Source: an uncultured Bacteroidales bacterium (GTDB lineage Bacteria > Bacteroidota > Bacteroidia > Bacteroidales > Bacteroidaceae). From it: a stretch of DNA of 64,000 nucleotides. Positions within the stretch are counted from its first letter, which is position 1, and the number at the start of each line of letters is the position of its first letter. Positions 31,434-39,612 of this stretch are shown one piece after another. The notes under the pieces were generated by a model. The model searched no databases. It had not been told where the DNA came from and worked only from the letters and a program-made list of their open reading frames with translations. Position numbers and translations under genes: made by a program. The stretch is taken from positions 103,387-167,386 of the forward strand of contig CACZMI010000002.1 of assembly GCA_902782245.1 (NCBI GenBank). The letters are read 5' to 3'.

Positions 31434-31781
31434 ATGGATTATTTGGAATACAAGGGCTATAAGGGCAGTGTGGAATACAGCAAGGAGGATGACTGCCTGT
31501 GTGGTAAGGTTCAGGGCCTGAATAAGGTGCTGATCCTTTATGAGGGCCAGACTCTAGCGGAGCTGCGCAAGGATTTTGAGGATGGTATTGACAGCTATAT
31601 CGAGGGCTGCAAGGCCGATGGTGTGGAGCCGGCCAAACCTTTCAGCGGTAAGCTAAATCTCAGAATGTCATCGGAGCTTCATTCGCGCGTTGCTGCGGCC
31701 GCGTCTTCATCGGACACTACCATTAATGACTTTATAAACAAGGCAATAAAGAATGCCCTGAAGCATGCATCGGTGCTTTAG
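31434..31781 (+). CDS. HicB-family antitoxin-like protein without HicA
   Basis: 115 residues from ATG 31434. The N-terminus YKGYKGSVEYSKEDDCLCGKVQGLNKVLILYEGQTLAELRKDFEDGIDSYI is the HicB partial RNase-H-like fold. The C-terminus SGKLNLRMSSELHSRVAAAASSSDTTINDFINKAI is a ribbon-helix-helix DNA-binding domain. No hicA-like gene (about 60-80 residues with a GSH motif) is visible on either side, so it is an orphan or its partner has been lost. Single-gene HicB-like proteins of this size are frequent in gut bacteria. Confidence 0.82.
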   Translation: MDYLEYKGYKGSVEYSKEDDCLCGKVQGLNKVLILYEGQTLAELRKDFEDGIDSYIEGCKADGVEPAKPFSGKLNLRMSSELHSRVAAAASSSDTTINDFINKAIKNALKHASVL

Positions 31782-31798
31782 TGTCTCATTAGGAAAAA

Positions 31799-31830
31799 TA
31801 GTACAAAAGGGGTCTGTCCCCTTTTGTATC
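31799..31830. repeat. Palindromic element type B, copy 2
   Basis: TACAAAAGGGG / CCCCTTTTGTA arms between two convergent genes. The TGA stop of the minus-strand TSCPD gene begins inside it. Confidence 0.8.
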
Positions 31831-32080
31831 ATTTCTTGAGTTGTTCCAGGGCACGGCACAGCTGGTCAGGGCATGATGTGCCTTTGCCGCCGCAGTCTAT
31901 TCCGTTTAAGCGTGCTATTACATCGTCTATTTTCTGACCGGCTACTAAACGGCTTATTCCCTGCAGGTTGCCGTTGCAGCCGCCCAGGAACGCTACCTGC
32001 TGGATTACGTCGTTGTCATCGGCCACTACGTCTATCAGTAGTGAGCAGGTTCCTTCTGTCTGATACTGTATGTGTTTCAT
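31829..32080 (-). CDS. TSCPD-domain protein
   Basis: 83 residues from ATG 32080. GGCNGNLQGISRLVAGQKIDDVIARLNGIDCGGKGTSCPDQL contains the name-giving TSCPD motif and conserved cysteines also found in ribonucleotide reductase C-termini (TIGR03905 group). Probably metal- or nucleotide-related; function unknown. The promoter box TATCTTTG is at 32096-32089 on the minus strand. Confidence 0.85.
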   Translation of the reverse strand: MKHIQYQTEGTCSLLIDVVADDNDVIQQVAFLGGCNGNLQGISRLVAGQKIDDVIARLNGIDCGGKGTSCPDQLCRALEQLKK

Positions 32081-32088
32081 ATTAGGTG

Positions 32089-32096
32089 CAAAGATA
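32089..32096 (-). promoter_or_regulatory. -7 box of the TSCPD gene
   Basis: TATCTTTG on the minus strand, 8 bases before the ATG at 32080. The adjacent type A element places a TTTG only 13 bases upstream, too close for a normal -33 box. Confidence 0.5.
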
Positions 32097-32103
32097 GCAA
32101 AAG

Positions 32104-32134
32104 TGACGCAAAGGGGTCGTTTCACTTTGCGTCA
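32104..32134. repeat. Palindromic element type A, copy 9
   Basis: Short complete form, same 31 bases as the copy at 50276-50306. On the minus strand its terminal TGA (32134-32132) is the stop codon of the LytTR gene. Confidence 0.85.
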
Positions 32135-32839
32135 CTTTTGGTATTTCTTGGAGATGGGGAGGGTCTGCTGATTGGTTAGGGTAAGGGTGTCGGCATCGGC
32201 CCTGAGAATGTGGGCACGCGATACCAGGAAAGAGCGGTGAATGCGCACAAATTCTATGCCGAGCATGTTCTCCCACTGGGATATCGGGGTTTTGTTGCGG
32301 TATTTCTGCCCGTCGGCGGCGTGAATCCAGACCTCGGTGTCGTTGCTCTCAACGTACATGATATCGGCCTGGATCAGTGTCACGGGCTTGCGGTCGCTGG
32401 TAAATGTGATGGTTTTGGGCGGTTGCTTGAGGTGTTTGGTCAGGTAGCCGTCAAGCAGGTAATCGCCGCCGGAAAAGAGTATGAGCAGCAGGGTCAGGAA
32501 TATGGGGTTGACTATCATGTTGCTGACTATGGGACTAAAATCCTGGCCGTGATAATAGTATGGATATTTTATGCTGTATATTATTCCGTGGCCGATGAAT
32601 ATGAGCAGGATTTCGATGATTACTGCCGTCATGGCCAGCAGAACAAGGTTCCTGATTCTGGTTTTTGTGGGCTCGAGCAGGATTTTGGGCAGCATGAACT
32701 TGATGATGATGCCGCCGGGCAGAAGCAGGGAGGCCAGCAGGCAGGACTCTGTGAACGTGTAGTCCAGACTGCAAAGCATCAGGGCTGTGAGCAGGATCAT
32801 CAGAATCCAATACGCTGTAATTATGAGCTTCTGTTTCAT
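32132..32839 (-). CDS. Membrane-anchored LytTR-family DNA-binding regulator
   Basis: 235 residues from ATG 32839. Four hydrophobic segments occupy residues 1-135 (for example WILMILLTALMLCSLDY and LVLLAMTAVIIEILLIFIG). The C-terminal LytTR domain follows: TLIQADIMYVESNDTEVWIHAADGQKY and FVRIHRSFLVSRAHI. No receiver domain and no adjacent histidine kinase, so signals would be sensed by the membrane part itself. The stop codon is provided by a type A element. Confidence 0.82.
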   Translation of the reverse strand: MKQKLIITAYWILMILLTALMLCSLDYTFTESCLLASLLLPGGIIIKFMLPKILLEPTKTRIRNLVLLAMTAVIIEILLIFIGHGIIYSIKYPYYYHGQDFSPIVSNMIVNPIFLTLLLILFSGGDYLLDGYLTKHLKQPPKTITFTSDRKPVTLIQADIMYVESNDTEVWIHAADGQKYRNKTPISQWENMLGIEFVRIHRSFLVSRAHILRADADTLTLTNQQTLPISKKYQK

Positions 32840-32910
32840 CGTCTCCGCGAAGATAGTGTTTTTTGTCACTTGAAACCCATCGTTCATGGTCCAAAACCCT
32901 TTATAGTGGG

Positions 32911-32942
32911 TTTACATCGGCCTACAAGGGGTTTTAAATTTG
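32911..32942 (+). promoter_or_regulatory. Promoter of the paired small membrane-protein genes
   Basis: TTTA (32911-32914), 20 bases, TAAATTTG (32935-32942): a near-consensus promoter about 55 bases before ATG 33001. Confidence 0.5.
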
Positions 32943-33000
32943 CATCGGCCCGATTTTGCCCGTAACATTGCAGCAGAAATTTTTGTTCAACCTTTTAAAA

Positions 33001-33330
33001 ATGGAATTTATGAACGGTTTGTTTCAATTGTATGTCGAGGGCAGCGTTGGTTGGATGACGCTGATAACTCTTGCGCTCGTGGGCGTACTTATTGCAATGT
33101 GGAAGGCTCCCAAATGGGTGCGTGAACTGGGCCTGCTGGGTCTGGCACTGGGCCTGCTGTGCTGGTTCGTGGGTTTTTGCCAGGCGTTTGTGGACATTAT
33201 GAAGGCGGGCGATATCTCCATGGGCGTTGTCTGCGGCGGCGTCAAGGTGGCGCTTATCACACCTCTTTACGGCATTCTGGTTTATCTGGTATCGGTCGTT
33301 ATCAGTACTATTCAGAGTCCGCGCAAGTAA
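33001..33330 (+). CDS. Small ExbB/TolQ-like membrane protein 1
   Basis: 109 residues from ATG 33001. Three hydrophobic segments; KAPKWVRELGLLGLALGLL and GGVKVALITPLYGILVYLVSVVI recall the last two helices of MotA/TolQ/ExbB proton-channel proteins, but the protein is only half their length. It is paralogous to the following gene. Function unknown. Confidence 0.6.
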   Translation: MEFMNGLFQLYVEGSVGWMTLITLALVGVLIAMWKAPKWVRELGLLGLALGLLCWFVGFCQAFVDIMKAGDISMGVVCGGVKVALITPLYGILVYLVSVVISTIQSPRK

Positions 33331-33360
33331 TTGATTGTTAAACTTTTAATTCTTACTATT

Positions 33361-33765
33361 ATGTTTGCAATGGCAGTTAATCCTATGATGGAGATGATCG
33401 ATAACTCGAGCCGACTCGGGACTGATTACATGTCGTTCGGTGAGTCGCTGTTTGCTCCGATCGCGCTCCCGTACACTATAATATTGATTCTGCTGCTGGC
33501 CGGCATTTGCGTTGCGGCGTTCAAGGCCAAGTTATGGGTCCGTAATCTGGGCCGATGTGCGATGGGACTGGTGGCGTTCCGGATTCTTCTGGGCTTTGTG
33601 CAGTTGTGTGACTGCTGTCAGAGGCTTGGCGTTCCCGATTACTATGACGGCACCAACGCGTTCTTTGCCCAGGGGTTGCTCCCGGTGTTCAGCGTCGCTG
33701 TCATCGGCACACTGATTTACATCCTCTCCTTGTTCATCACCCTTGTCCAGAAACCGCGCATTTGA
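33361..33765 (+). CDS. Small ExbB/TolQ-like membrane protein 2
   Basis: 134 residues from ATG 33361. Similar in layout to the preceding protein: AAFKAKLWVRNLGRCAMGLVAFRILLGFVQ parallels its KAPKWVREL segment, and FFAQGLLPVFSVAVIGTLIYILSLFI parallels its last helix. A longer TTG start at 33331 abuts the upstream stop and cannot be excluded. Probably co-transcribed. A type A element follows 7 bp after the stop. Confidence 0.6.
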   Translation: MFAMAVNPMMEMIDNSSRLGTDYMSFGESLFAPIALPYTIILILLLAGICVAAFKAKLWVRNLGRCAMGLVAFRILLGFVQLCDCCQRLGVPDYYDGTNAFFAQGLLPVFSVAVIGTLIYILSLFITLVQKPRI

Positions 33766-33772
33766 TGCAAAG

Positions 33773-33797
33773 CGACGCAAAGGGGTCGTTTGCGTCA
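33773..33797. repeat. Palindromic element type A, copy 10
   Basis: Shortened form: CGACGCAAAGGGG directly joined to TCGTTTGCGTCA. Confidence 0.75.
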
Positions 33798-33804
33798 CTT
33801 TTAT

Positions 33805-33812
33805 TACCTTTG
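33805..33812 (+). promoter_or_regulatory. -7 box of the DUF4832 gene
   Basis: TACCTTTG, 16 bases before ATG 33829. The TTTG of the adjacent repeat is 12 bases upstream, not the normal 19-21. Confidence 0.5.
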
Positions 33813-33828
33813 CTTCAAAACAGGATTG

Positions 33829-35196
33829 ATGAGAAGGATTTTTCTGACATTGGCTTTTTGCGCGACGTGCTTGTGCGCATGCTCGCAGAAAATTGTAGAA
33901 AGTGCCGGATGGCGTGATGTGGTACTGCAGCCGCATGATACAGGCGTGCAGCCCATGACCGGCCTGGTGCTCTGGCCCGATGAGGCCCGCAACCGTAACG
34001 CGCAGTACGGGAAGACCATCCAGTTGGAGTTCTCGTACTGCCTGCCCTGCAAGGTGGTGACCGGTCGGGCCGATGACGGAACGATCCTGTATGACTGGAG
34101 CTGGTTTGAGAACCTTTTGGCCGATGTAGCCGGACGCGGGCATCAGCTTATTGCAAGGTTCCGATACGAGTATCCGTCGGGTAGGGACGTGGACGGCAAC
34201 CGAGGTACGACTGCAGTCCCGCAGTACATCAAGCAACTGCCTGATTATAAGGAAACCTACGCCGCCAACCCGGGCGGCGACGGACCCACCTGGTATGCCG
34301 ATTGGAGCAATGCCGAGCTGCAGCGTTTTACCTTGCAATTCTATGCTGATTTTGCACAGCGATACGCTAAGGATCCGCGCCTGGCGTTCGTTGAGGTGGG
34401 GTTCGGCCATTGGGCTGAGTATCATATCTATGGCTCCACATATAATCTGGGGCACAATTTCCCGTCCATGGAGTTCCAGAAACGGTTTTTTGAGCATCTG
34501 GACACCGTGATGTGCGACATTCCGTGGGCTGTTTCGATTGATGCTTCATCGGCCGGTCATTCTCCTGTTACGACCGATGCACAGCTGATGGCTTTGCAAT
34601 TTGGATTGTTTGACGACTCTTTCATGCACAAGAACCATGAGATTGGTTCGGGCGACGGTTACAATGAGCAGTGCTGGAATAAAATAGGGCGCGGAACTCG
34701 TTGGCAGACAGGTGTTTGCGGCGGCGAGATTAGCTATTATTCGGATAATGACCAGCGTAACTTTTTGAACCCTTCCGGCATGTACGGGCATACCTGGGCG
34801 GATCAGGCGGCCAAATACCATATTACATTTATGATTGCCAATGATGCACCTCACGGCGGCGTGGCAACACCGGATCTGTTCCGTGCGGGCTCAATTGCAA
34901 CGGGTTACCGGTTTGTGGTAAAACAGTGTCAGACAAATGGTCAGGCAACGCGTCTGCTGGTGTGCAATGATGGTGTGGCGCCTCTGTATAGGGATGCATA
35001 TTTTGCAGTGGGTGGCGTCCGCTCCGAAACATCTTTGAAAGGTCTGCTGCCCGGTCAGGAACTCCGGATTGAGATTCCCGCAGCAGGCTCCGACATTCAC
35101 ATAGAATCGGACTACATCCTCCCTTCGCAGAGTATTGGTTTTGCGTCACTTTTTGATTTTTCCCCAAATGGCCGATACCAGGAAACCGGGGAGTAG
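33829..35196 (+). CDS. DUF4832-type secreted glycosidase-like lipoprotein
   Basis: 455 residues from ATG 33829. Signal MRRIFLTLAFCATCLCACSQK with lipobox LCAC. The body has a TIM-barrel look: QLIARFRYEYPSG, FYADFAQRYAKDPRLAFVEVGFGHWAEYH, and later CGGEISYYSDNDQ, as in DUF4832 proteins that accompany carbohydrate use in Bacteroidetes. The last residues (GFASLFDFSPNGRYQETGE) are encoded by a type A arm and beyond, and the frame overlaps the convergent SDR gene by 51 bp, so the original C-terminus was probably shorter. Confidence 0.75.
   Translation: MRRIFLTLAFCATCLCACSQKIVESAGWRDVVLQPHDTGVQPMTGLVLWPDEARNRNAQYGKTIQLEFSYCLPCKVVTGRADDGTILYDWSWFENLLADVAGRGHQLIARFRYEYPSGRDVDGNRGTTAVPQYIKQLPDYKETYAANPGGDGPTWYADWSNAELQRFTLQFYADFAQRYAKDPRLAFVEVGFGHWAEYHIYGSTYNLGHNFPSMEFQKRFFEHLDTVMCDIPWAVSIDASSAGHSPVTTDAQLMALQFGLFDDSFMHKNHEIGSGDGYNEQCWNKIGRGTRWQTGVCGGEISYYSDNDQRNFLNPSGMYGHTWADQAAKYHITFMIANDAPHGGVATPDLFRAGSIATGYRFVVKQCQTNGQATRLLVCNDGVAPLYRDAYFAVGGVRSETSLKGLLPGQELRIEIPAAGSDIHIESDYILPSQSIGFASLFDFSPNGRYQETGE
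35140..35155. repeat. Single arm of a type A element
   Basis: TTTTGCGTCACTTTTT alone, no partner arm nearby. It encodes the C-terminus of the DUF4832 protein and gives the TGA stop (35148-35146) of the SDR gene. Confidence 0.65.
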
Positions 35197-35913
35197 GGCA
35201 ATTATTCCCGGCAGCCACAGATTCATAAGGGATGGACTTATTACCCGCCGATGCCTGAACATTGCCCTAAGAGCACGTCTTACCAGCCACTTTGGGGTGT
35301 GAACCAGCCCTGTTTTCAAGCCCCAGTTCATCATTCGGGTGCTCATTCTATACAGCGGAGTTGCAATTGCGGCCGGGCAGACTGTGGTTACTCCAACACC
35401 ATATGCTCCTAATTCATAAGAAAGGGACCGGCCGAAACTCTTGAGATAAGCCTTTGTCGCTGAATAAATTGTGATGCCGGGCGCAGGGATACGTGCCGTC
35501 ATGGACGATACTATCAGAATGTGCCCGTTGCCGCGTTCCTTCATAGCCATTCCAAAAAGCAGGCACAGGCGGGTTGCAGTGCACACATGCAGATTCACCA
35601 TTGCCTGCACGCGATCCATATCGGCCGCCTCCAACTCCTTGAAAAAGAACATTCCGGCGTTGTTGATCAGGATGTCGGGCAAAACGCCCTCCCGCTTGCA
35701 CCAATCGTATAGTTCATCGGCCGATAAGGGGAGCGCAAGGTCCTGGAATCGGCCTCTGACGCTGACGTGGAACTGATTTGACAATGATTCAACCGCACTG
35801 TCCAGTTCATCCTGCCGGTTACTTACCAGGATGAGATCGTAGCCCTTTTCTGCAAGTTGGCGCGCATATTCCAGCCCCATGCCGGAACTGCCTCCTGTTA
35901 TTAGTGCAACCAT
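35146..35913 (-). CDS. Short-chain dehydrogenase/reductase
   Basis: 255 residues from ATG 35913. Cofactor motif TGGSSGMG at residues 6-13, LINNAG in the middle, catalytic Ser in IVSSMTARIP and Tyr-x3-Lys in YSATKAYLKSF. Classical NAD(P)-dependent SDR with a hydrophobic C-terminal segment (LWLPGIIALLPGFLVSAIW) like membrane-associated DltE/17-beta-HSD relatives. Substrate unknown. The -7 box TACCTTTG (35942-35935, minus) confirms this start and excludes the longer TTG start, which lies inside the promoter. Confidence 0.88.
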   Translation of the reverse strand: MVALITGGSSGMGLEYARQLAEKGYDLILVSNRQDELDSAVESLSNQFHVSVRGRFQDLALPLSADELYDWCKREGVLPDILINNAGMFFFKELEAADMDRVQAMVNLHVCTATRLCLLFGMAMKERGNGHILIVSSMTARIPAPGITIYSATKAYLKSFGRSLSYELGAYGVGVTTVCPAAIATPLYRMSTRMMNWGLKTGLVHTPKWLVRRALRAMFRHRRVISPSLMNLWLPGIIALLPGFLVSAIWGKIKK

Positions 35914-35934
35914 CGTTTTGTCTTTTGCCACTCC

Positions 35935-35942
35935 CAAAGGTA
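35935..35942 (-). promoter_or_regulatory. -7 box of the SDR gene
   Basis: TACCTTTG on the minus strand, 21 bases upstream of ATG 35913. Confidence 0.55.
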
Positions 35943-35949
35943 AGAAAAA

Positions 35950-35965
35950 TGACCCCTTTGCGTCA
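35950..35965. repeat. Palindromic element type A, copy 11 (half)
   Basis: TGACCCCTTTGCGTCA; read on the minus strand it begins with the TGA that stops the YdeI-like gene. Confidence 0.65.
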
Positions 35966-36538
35966 CTTTAGCCGGCCAAAATCATTCCAGCCGGACTGGA
36001 GTTTGCCGTTGTGGGTGTCTTGTATCAGTTTTTCCAGAGTATGTTGCGCGTACTCGGGGCGGTTGGTGTGCTGATAATGCTGGATCCGGTCGGCTTTTAT
36101 GCGTTTGTAGGCTTCGGGGAATGACTGCCAATTCATCCACGCCTGCTTATCGGCCCTGATGGCATTGAGCAACCAGTCTTCAAAGACAAACAGCGTGGGG
36201 TCCAAATCAGGTGCTACAGCCAGTCCGGCGGGGGTCATCTCTCCAAGCCGAACAAGCCGCCTGCAGCGCTCCAGATTCTGCTCGCACCAGTTGCTGCGCT
36301 TGCGGCGCGGGGTGAAATGCTGTATGGGTTTGCCGTCATCGATTCGCTTCATGGTGCTGTCAATCCAGCCAAAACAGAGCGCCACCTCGACGGCATCCAC
36401 GTATCGGACCACACCGGGGCAATCGGCCTCGGCCCGGTTTATGCGCAGCCAGAAATCACTGACTTTGTCGTGATTCTTTTCATACCACCGATACAATTCC
36501 GCGCGCGTATGAATGTCAAGCAGATTGGTTACCTCCAT
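35963..36538 (-). CDS. YdeI/OmpD-associated family protein
   Basis: 191 residues. FWLRINRAEADCPGVVRYVDAVEVALCFGWIDSTMKRIDDGKPIQHFTPRRKRSNWCEQN is the conserved YdeI core (LCFGWID and FTPRRKxSxW). These cytoplasmic proteins are named after an OmpD-linked bacteriocin phenotype; the biochemical role is unknown. The start overlaps the end of the MATE gene by 10 bp, implying translational coupling. Confidence 0.85.
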   Translation of the reverse strand: MEVTNLLDIHTRAELYRWYEKNHDKVSDFWLRINRAEADCPGVVRYVDAVEVALCFGWIDSTMKRIDDGKPIQHFTPRRKRSNWCEQNLERCRRLVRLGEMTPAGLAVAPDLDPTLFVFEDWLLNAIRADKQAWMNWQSFPEAYKRIKADRIQHYQHTNRPEYAQHTLEKLIQDTHNGKLQSGWNDFGRLK

Positions 36539-37884
36539 AAGCTAAAAAGTGACGCATTCTTAAACGACCCCTTTGCGGCGGTAAGGAGGATGGCGGACAT
36601 GATGAGGGCCAGGACATCGGCCAGGTCAACCGCCAGCCAGACGCCGTCAAGGCCCAGGAACAGGGGCAGCACGAATACCGCCCCAAGCTCAAACACCAGC
36701 GTGCGCGCAAACGCCGCCAGGGCCGATACCAGCCCGTTGTTGAGCGCCGTAAAGTAAGCCGATACAAACATATTGATGCCGCAGATCATGAAACTGAGCA
36801 TATAAAGACGTATGGCGTGCGCCGTAAGTGCCTTAAGTTCAACGTCATACCCTACAAAAATGCCCGCCATGGGGCCGCTCAGCACCTCGGATAGCAAAGT
36901 CAGTATGGAGCCTGCCACAAACAATAGTATCAGGCTTTTACGCAGCAGCCGCTTTAGTTCATCGTGGTTCTGCGCCCCGTAATTGTAACTGATGACAGGC
37001 GCAATTGCCAGGTTGAACCCAATAAAGACCGATGCATACACAAACCCTATATACATAAGTATGCCGTAAACCGCAACGCCATCCTCGCCAATCAGGCGCA
37101 TCAGTTGCAGGTTGTAGCACATGCTGACCACACTCAAAGAAATGTTGCCCACGTATTCCGACAGTCCGTTGGTGCATACCTGCAGGATGCTCCGCCCGTT
37201 GGTCCGGGTGCGTACAAACCGCAGATGTGTGGTGTTACGGCGCGATGAAAAATAGTACAGCGGATAGATGCCGCCCACAGCCATTCCGGCGGCGGTTGCG
37301 ATTGCCGCGCCCGTGAGCCCCCAGTCCAGCACCACAATCAGCAGTGCATCGAGCACAATGTTGGTTACGCCGCTTATTATGCTCAGCCGCGTGCCCATCT
37401 GCGGGATTTCGGCCGTCATATAGAGCGAGTGGAAGGCCATCTGTATCATATATAACGGCATGACCAGCAGCACGATACGTCCGTAATGGACGCTGTATTC
37501 CAGCATCTGCCCATCGGCCCCCAAAAGAGTGCATATAGGCCTGATAAAGATGTAGAACAGCACGGTTGCCGCCACACCCACCACAAACAGCGTCCTGACC
37601 ACCATAGTGAATGCCCGGCAGGCGCGCTCCCGGTCGCCCTGGCCCAGAATCATGGCCACATAAGCGCTGCCGCCTGTCCCGAACATAAGGCCGATGGCGC
37701 CGGTAATCATAATGGCCGGCCAGATGAGGTTGAGCGCCGCAAACGGGGTGGTTCCGGTAAAGTTGGATACAAACAGTCCGTCCACGATGCTGTAGACCGA
37801 TGTGGCCAGCATCATGAGTATGGAGGGCACTGATGAGCGTATCATCCTGCGGTATCCGTAACTGCCCGAGAGTTCGATTTTCAT
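36529..37884 (-). CDS. MATE-family multidrug/sodium antiporter
   Basis: 451 residues from ATG 37884. Twelve hydrophobic segments; N-terminal [45 protein letters not shown] and the mid-protein repeat [26 protein letters not shown] are typical of MATE (NorM/DinF-like) exporters. The last residues ([14 protein letters not shown]) are encoded by a type A element, so the frame runs through the repeat into the YdeI-like gene. The transporter probably originally ended near AKG. Confidence 0.88.
   Translation of the reverse strand: MKIELSGSYGYRRMIRSSVPSILMMLATSVYSIVDGLFVSNFTGTTPFAALNLIWPAIMITGAIGLMFGTGGSAYVAMILGQGDRERACRAFTMVVRTLFVVGVAATVLFYIFIRPICTLLGADGQMLEYSVHYGRIVLLVMPLYMIQMAFHSLYMTAEIPQMGTRLSIISGVTNIVLDALLIVVLDWGLTGAAIATAAGMAVGGIYPLYYFSSRRNTTHLRFVRTRTNGRSILQVCTNGLSEYVGNISLSVVSMCYNLQLMRLIGEDGVAVYGILMYIGFVYASVFIGFNLAIAPVISYNYGAQNHDELKRLLRKSLILLFVAGSILTLLSEVLSGPMAGIFVGYDVELKALTAHAIRLYMLSFMICGINMFVSAYFTALNNGLVSALAAFARTLVFELGAVFVLPLFLGLDGVWLAVDLADVLALIMSAILLTAAKGSFKNASLFSLWR
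36550..36580. repeat. Palindromic element type A, copy 12 (inside a coding end)
   Basis: TGACGCATTCTTAAACGACC followed by CCTTTGCGGCG. Translated as the C-terminal 12 residues of the MATE protein. Confidence 0.7.
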
Positions 37885-37949
37885 TTCAGTCTGCAAATTT
37901 ACACAAAAGAACACAGCAGGGTCTGACCCCACCATGTTTGTTTTTAACG

Positions 37950-37957
37950 TACATTTG
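37950..37957 (+). promoter_or_regulatory. -7 box of rnhB
   Basis: TACATTTG, 15 bases before ATG 37973. A weak type C palindrome (AGGGTCTGACCCC, 37918-37930) lies just upstream. Confidence 0.5.
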
Positions 37958-37972
37958 TGCAACCAATTCCGT

Positions 37973-38602
37973 ATGAGCAAAACCAAACCGATTCATAATC
38001 CGTTGCTGCCGTATCTGCAGGAGGGCAGGGTGGAGGCCGGCTGCGACGAGGCCGGGCGTGGCTGTCTGGCGGGACCCGTCTATGCCGCCGCTGTGATACT
38101 CCCGCCCGATTTCAGCAACCCGCTGCTCAATGACTCCAAGCAACTGACTGAGCATCAGCGTTATGAGTTACGCCCTATAATTGAGCGTGAGGCGCTGGCA
38201 TGGGCAGTAGGTGTGGTTGATAATAAGGAGATAGACAGGATAAACATCCTGAAGGCATCGTTCACGGCCATGCATCGGGCCATAGACCAACTCAAGGTGC
38301 GCCCCGAGCATCTGCTCATAGACGGCAACCGTTTCATTCCGTACCCGGGCATCCCGCATACCACCATCGTGAAGGGTGACGGCAAGATGATGTCCATTGC
38401 GGCTGCATCCATCCTGGCCAAGACCTATCGTGACGACTTTATGAACCGTATAGCCGATGAATATCCGCAGTATGACTGGCGTGAGAACAAGGGTTATCCA
38501 ACGGCCGCTCATCGGGAGGCGATAAGACAGTTCGGAACCACTCCTTATCACCGGATGACATTCAATCTTTTGGGTGACGGACAGTTATCTTTTGATTTTT
38601 AG
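37973..38602 (+). CDS. rnhB: Ribonuclease HII
   Basis: 209 residues from ATG 37973. The motif [22 protein letters not shown] carries the catalytic DEAGRG, LLIDGN the second Asp, and [21 protein letters not shown] the third region of RNase HII. It removes ribonucleotides from RNA/DNA hybrids in the cytoplasm. Length and motifs are complete. Confidence 0.95.
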   Translation: MSKTKPIHNPLLPYLQEGRVEAGCDEAGRGCLAGPVYAAAVILPPDFSNPLLNDSKQLTEHQRYELRPIIEREALAWAVGVVDNKEIDRINILKASFTAMHRAIDQLKVRPEHLLIDGNRFIPYPGIPHTTIVKGDGKMMSIAAASILAKTYRDDFMNRIADEYPQYDWRENKGYPTAAHREAIRQFGTTPYHRMTFNLLGDGQLSFDF

Positions 38603-38648
38603 TAAAGATTTGTTACCTTTATGGTCCGAAACAGGACTGCTGCCATTT

Positions 38649-39497
38649 ATGAAAAAACTATTGTTTCCCGTTATCGGTTTGTGTATTACACTGGTGTCAT
38701 GTGTTGATTGGGATAATCTGTTCAGTAAGGATGATTCCGTCCCGGAGGAGACTGATTCGGGCGAACCGGCCGTGACTCCAGACGGTCAGCTTTACAATAT
38801 GAGTTTTGACGATTGGAGCAAGGAGGGCAGCCATTACGTGTGTTATGCCGATGATGCATCGGCCAGTCAGAAGAGCGTGTGGGGATCGGCCAATGAATCG
38901 ACAGCAAAACTGGGCAAGAATACTTGTACCCCGGACAGCGTGATGCTGGCGGTTGAGGGCGACGGAAAGCATGCCGTTATGCTCAAGACTCAGCAGGTGA
39001 GCGCCCTGTTTGTCAAGAAACTGGCAGCCGGAAGTATCTTTACAGGTCAGATGGGCAGCGTCAACATTTCAAAGTTGAGTGCAACGCTCAAGTGGGGTGT
39101 TTCCTTTACTTACCGCCCCAAGGCCCTTGAGGGCTACGCATGTTACAAACCGGTGGAAATCAATGTGGTAAAACCTCCGTATGAGGATAAGAAGGGAACT
39201 CTGGACAATGGCCACGTGATGGTGTTGCTAACCGATTGGGAGAAACAGTTTACCGTTGATCCGGGGGCCGATAAGTTCGTGGATGTAGACAATGATTCGT
39301 GCATAATCGGGTACGGCAAGATCATTTTTGATACTGTAATGGAGGGGTATGAGAAGTTTACCCTGAACATTGATTACCGCAATGACCGCACACCGCGTTA
39401 CGTTGTGGTGGTAGGTTCATCAAGTTCATACGGCGACTACTTCTCGGGCGGTGAGGGCAGCACCCTCTGGCTGGACGAGTTCCGCTTTGTCTACTAA
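38649..39497 (+). CDS. PCMD-domain lipoprotein
   Basis: 282 residues from ATG 38649. Signal MKKLLFPVIGLCITLVSCVDW with lipobox LVSC. The body LYNMSFDDWSKEGSHYVCYADDASASQKSVWGSANESTAKLG and the C-terminal TLWLDEFRFVY match the putative carbohydrate metabolism domain family of Bacteroidetes outer-membrane lipoproteins. A TACCTTTA box at 38614-38621 may be the promoter. A long type A element follows 3 bp after the stop. Confidence 0.75.
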   Translation: MKKLLFPVIGLCITLVSCVDWDNLFSKDDSVPEETDSGEPAVTPDGQLYNMSFDDWSKEGSHYVCYADDASASQKSVWGSANESTAKLGKNTCTPDSVMLAVEGDGKHAVMLKTQQVSALFVKKLAAGSIFTGQMGSVNISKLSATLKWGVSFTYRPKALEGYACYKPVEINVVKPPYEDKKGTLDNGHVMVLLTDWEKQFTVDPGADKFVDVDNDSCIIGYGKIIFDTVMEGYEKFTLNIDYRNDRTPRYVVVVGSSSSYGDYFSGGEGSTLWLDEFRFVY

Positions 39498-39500
39498 AAA

Positions 39501-39575
39501 TGACGCATTCTTCGCTCGGCCCGAAGGGACGCTTTTACCAAGCGAAGCGACTGAAAGAAATACCCCTTTGCGTCA
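39501..39575. repeat. Palindromic element type A, long form, copy 2 (inverted)
   Basis: TGACGCATTCTTCGCTCGGC opens; CGAAGCGACTG and CCCCTTTGCGTCA close. It is the reverse complement of the long element at 29292-29372 with few differences. It precedes the promoter-like TATATTTG (39583-39590) of the next gene. Confidence 0.75.
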
Positions 39576-39612
39576 CTTTTTTTATATTTGCAAGAAAGTC
39601 AATTAACTGACC

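Noticed and set aside
32089-33812. Idea that type A arms supply the -33 TTTG of all following promoters
   Set aside because: At 32089 and 33805 the TTTG is only 12-13 bases from the -7 box instead of 19-21. Only the 4392-4423 promoter has correct spacing.
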